Assembly: GCA_002494165.1 (NCBI GenBank)
Contig: DLBH01000042.1
Location: 33,354-46,813 of the forward strand
Direction: 5' to 3'
Origin: Lachnospiraceae bacterium UBA7026
Lineage (GTDB): Bacteria; Bacillota; Clostridia; Lachnospirales; Lachnospiraceae
Length of the DNA: 13,460 nt
Shown here in pieces: positions 12,859 to 13,460 of this stretch (position 1 is its first letter; the number at the start of each line of letters is the position of its first letter). A model generated the notes under the pieces. The model saw nothing but the letters and a program-made list of their open reading frames with translations. It was not told where the DNA came from and ran no database searches. The translations under genes and the position numbers were made by a program.

Positions 12859-13443
12859 ATGTCCACAAGGAAAAAGGATCCACGCACATTTAAGATGATG
12901 CTGGTTACTCTTGCGGCTGTATGTGGATTAGTAGCTGTGATTATATTTGCTTTTCATAGCTTAAGCGGGGGAAAGACCGGTCAGCATGATCAGGAGGAAA
13001 CCGGCCAGATTAGCAGCAGTCAGGCTGCTGAGGAAAATGGAGAAGGATTAGCCGACGATGCTTTCGCCGAGGTGGCGGGTCAGGAGACGGAGGCTGAAGC
13101 CAGTTCAGATTTGGGAGAGGAGGTCATGCCCCTGATCCAGGGAGACCCCACCAGTTCCAACCCCTATGGGAGGGTGTCTCGCCTTGCCTATACGAAGACC
13201 ATCCGCTATCGGCAGGAAGATATAGAGGCCCTTGACGCAGATGGTCTGAGAATTACAAAGGCTGAGATTCTGGGCCGGCATGGCAGAATATTCAATGACC
13301 AGAATATCCAGGACTATTTTGAGGACCAGTCCTGGTACCACGCCCGCTACACAGCCCAGGAATTTGACGAAAATAGTCTTAATGAAGTAGAGAAGTATAA
13401 TCTGGAACTGCTGGCAGCGGCAGAGCAGACGGTTTTTAAGTAG
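12859..13443 (+). CDS. Membrane-anchored YARHG-domain protein
   Basis: The 194-residue protein has a basic N-terminus (MSTRKKDPR), one transmembrane helix (about 13-33) and an acidic Glu/Ala/Ser/Gly-rich linker (about 36-90). A C-terminal YARHG domain spans about 128-186. The name motif appears as LGRHGRIF (138-145), followed by DYFEDQSWYHARY and a final helix NEVEKYNLELLAAAEQ. YARHG domains occur in extracytoplasmic or envelope proteins of bacteria, and their exact role is not established. The topology predicts the domain lies outside the membrane. The ATG at 12859 follows GAGGAGAATGTA. Earlier in-frame starts from 12742 add a Cys-, Phe- and Ile-rich segment over the promoter and are unlikely. 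The gene stands alone and the window ends soon after. Confidence 0.85.
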   Translation: MSTRKKDPRTFKMMLVTLAAVCGLVAVIIFAFHSLSGGKTGQHDQEETGQISSSQAAEENGEGLADDAFAEVAGQETEAEASSDLGEEVMPLIQGDPTSSNPYGRVSRLAYTKTIRYRQEDIEALDADGLRITKAEILGRHGRIFNDQNIQDYFEDQSWYHARYTAQEFDENSLNEVEKYNLELLAAAEQTVFK

Positions 13444-13460
13444 AATAGCACGGAACTGCT

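Overview
The window looks like chromosomal DNA from a low-to-mid-GC Gram-positive anaerobe, most likely a member of Clostridia of the Lachnospiraceae type. Four things suggest this: the gdpP-rplI-dnaB gene order typical of Firmicutes, a clostridial 56-residue 2[4Fe-4S] ferredoxin, MEP-pathway isoprenoid synthesis (ispE), and DUF1934 and YARHG-domain proteins. Start codons include GTG (ddl) and TTG (rplI). Ribosome binding sites are mostly strong AGGAGG types. No rRNA, tRNA, CRISPR array, insertion sequence or prophage gene was seen.

Layout. (1) 1-1071: ispE on the minus strand with its own promoter. A perfect GntR-type palindrome lies just downstream of the -10 box, and a 36-bp repeat tract follows the stop codon. 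(2) 1072-3219: a long leader, then ddl (D-Ala-D-Ala ligase) and a DUF1934 gene, closed by a long hairpin terminator. (3) 3284-3898: a RelB/DinJ-type antitoxin behind a good promoter, then a YafQ/RelE-type toxin whose reading frame is broken near its start by an apparent extra base. (4) 4003-4240: a bidirectional terminator and two repeat tracts. (5) 4256-7295, minus strand: malQ, then plsC, then an unrecognised membrane-anchored protein with a poly-lysine tail, probably co-transcribed from a promoter at 7351-7379. (6) 7484-11970, plus strand: gdpP (c-di-AMP phosphodiesterase), rplI (ribosomal protein L9) and dnaB (replicative helicase), separated by spacers with their own repeat arrays. (7) 12270-12578: a perfect bidirectional terminator and a ferredoxin gene on the minus strand. 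(8) 12742-13443: a membrane-anchored YARHG-domain protein with its own promoter.

The genes are mostly housekeeping: isoprenoid precursor, peptidoglycan precursor, phospholipid and glycogen or maltodextrin metabolism, second-messenger turnover, translation, replication and electron transfer. No new multi-gene system could be supported. The unusual content is between the genes. Several spacers carry degenerate short tandem repeats with different units and periods (36, 13, 33, 15, 11, 20 and about 38-43 bp), and no common sequence joins them. The frameshifted toxin beside an intact antitoxin and the palindrome in the ispE promoter are the other points most worth checking.
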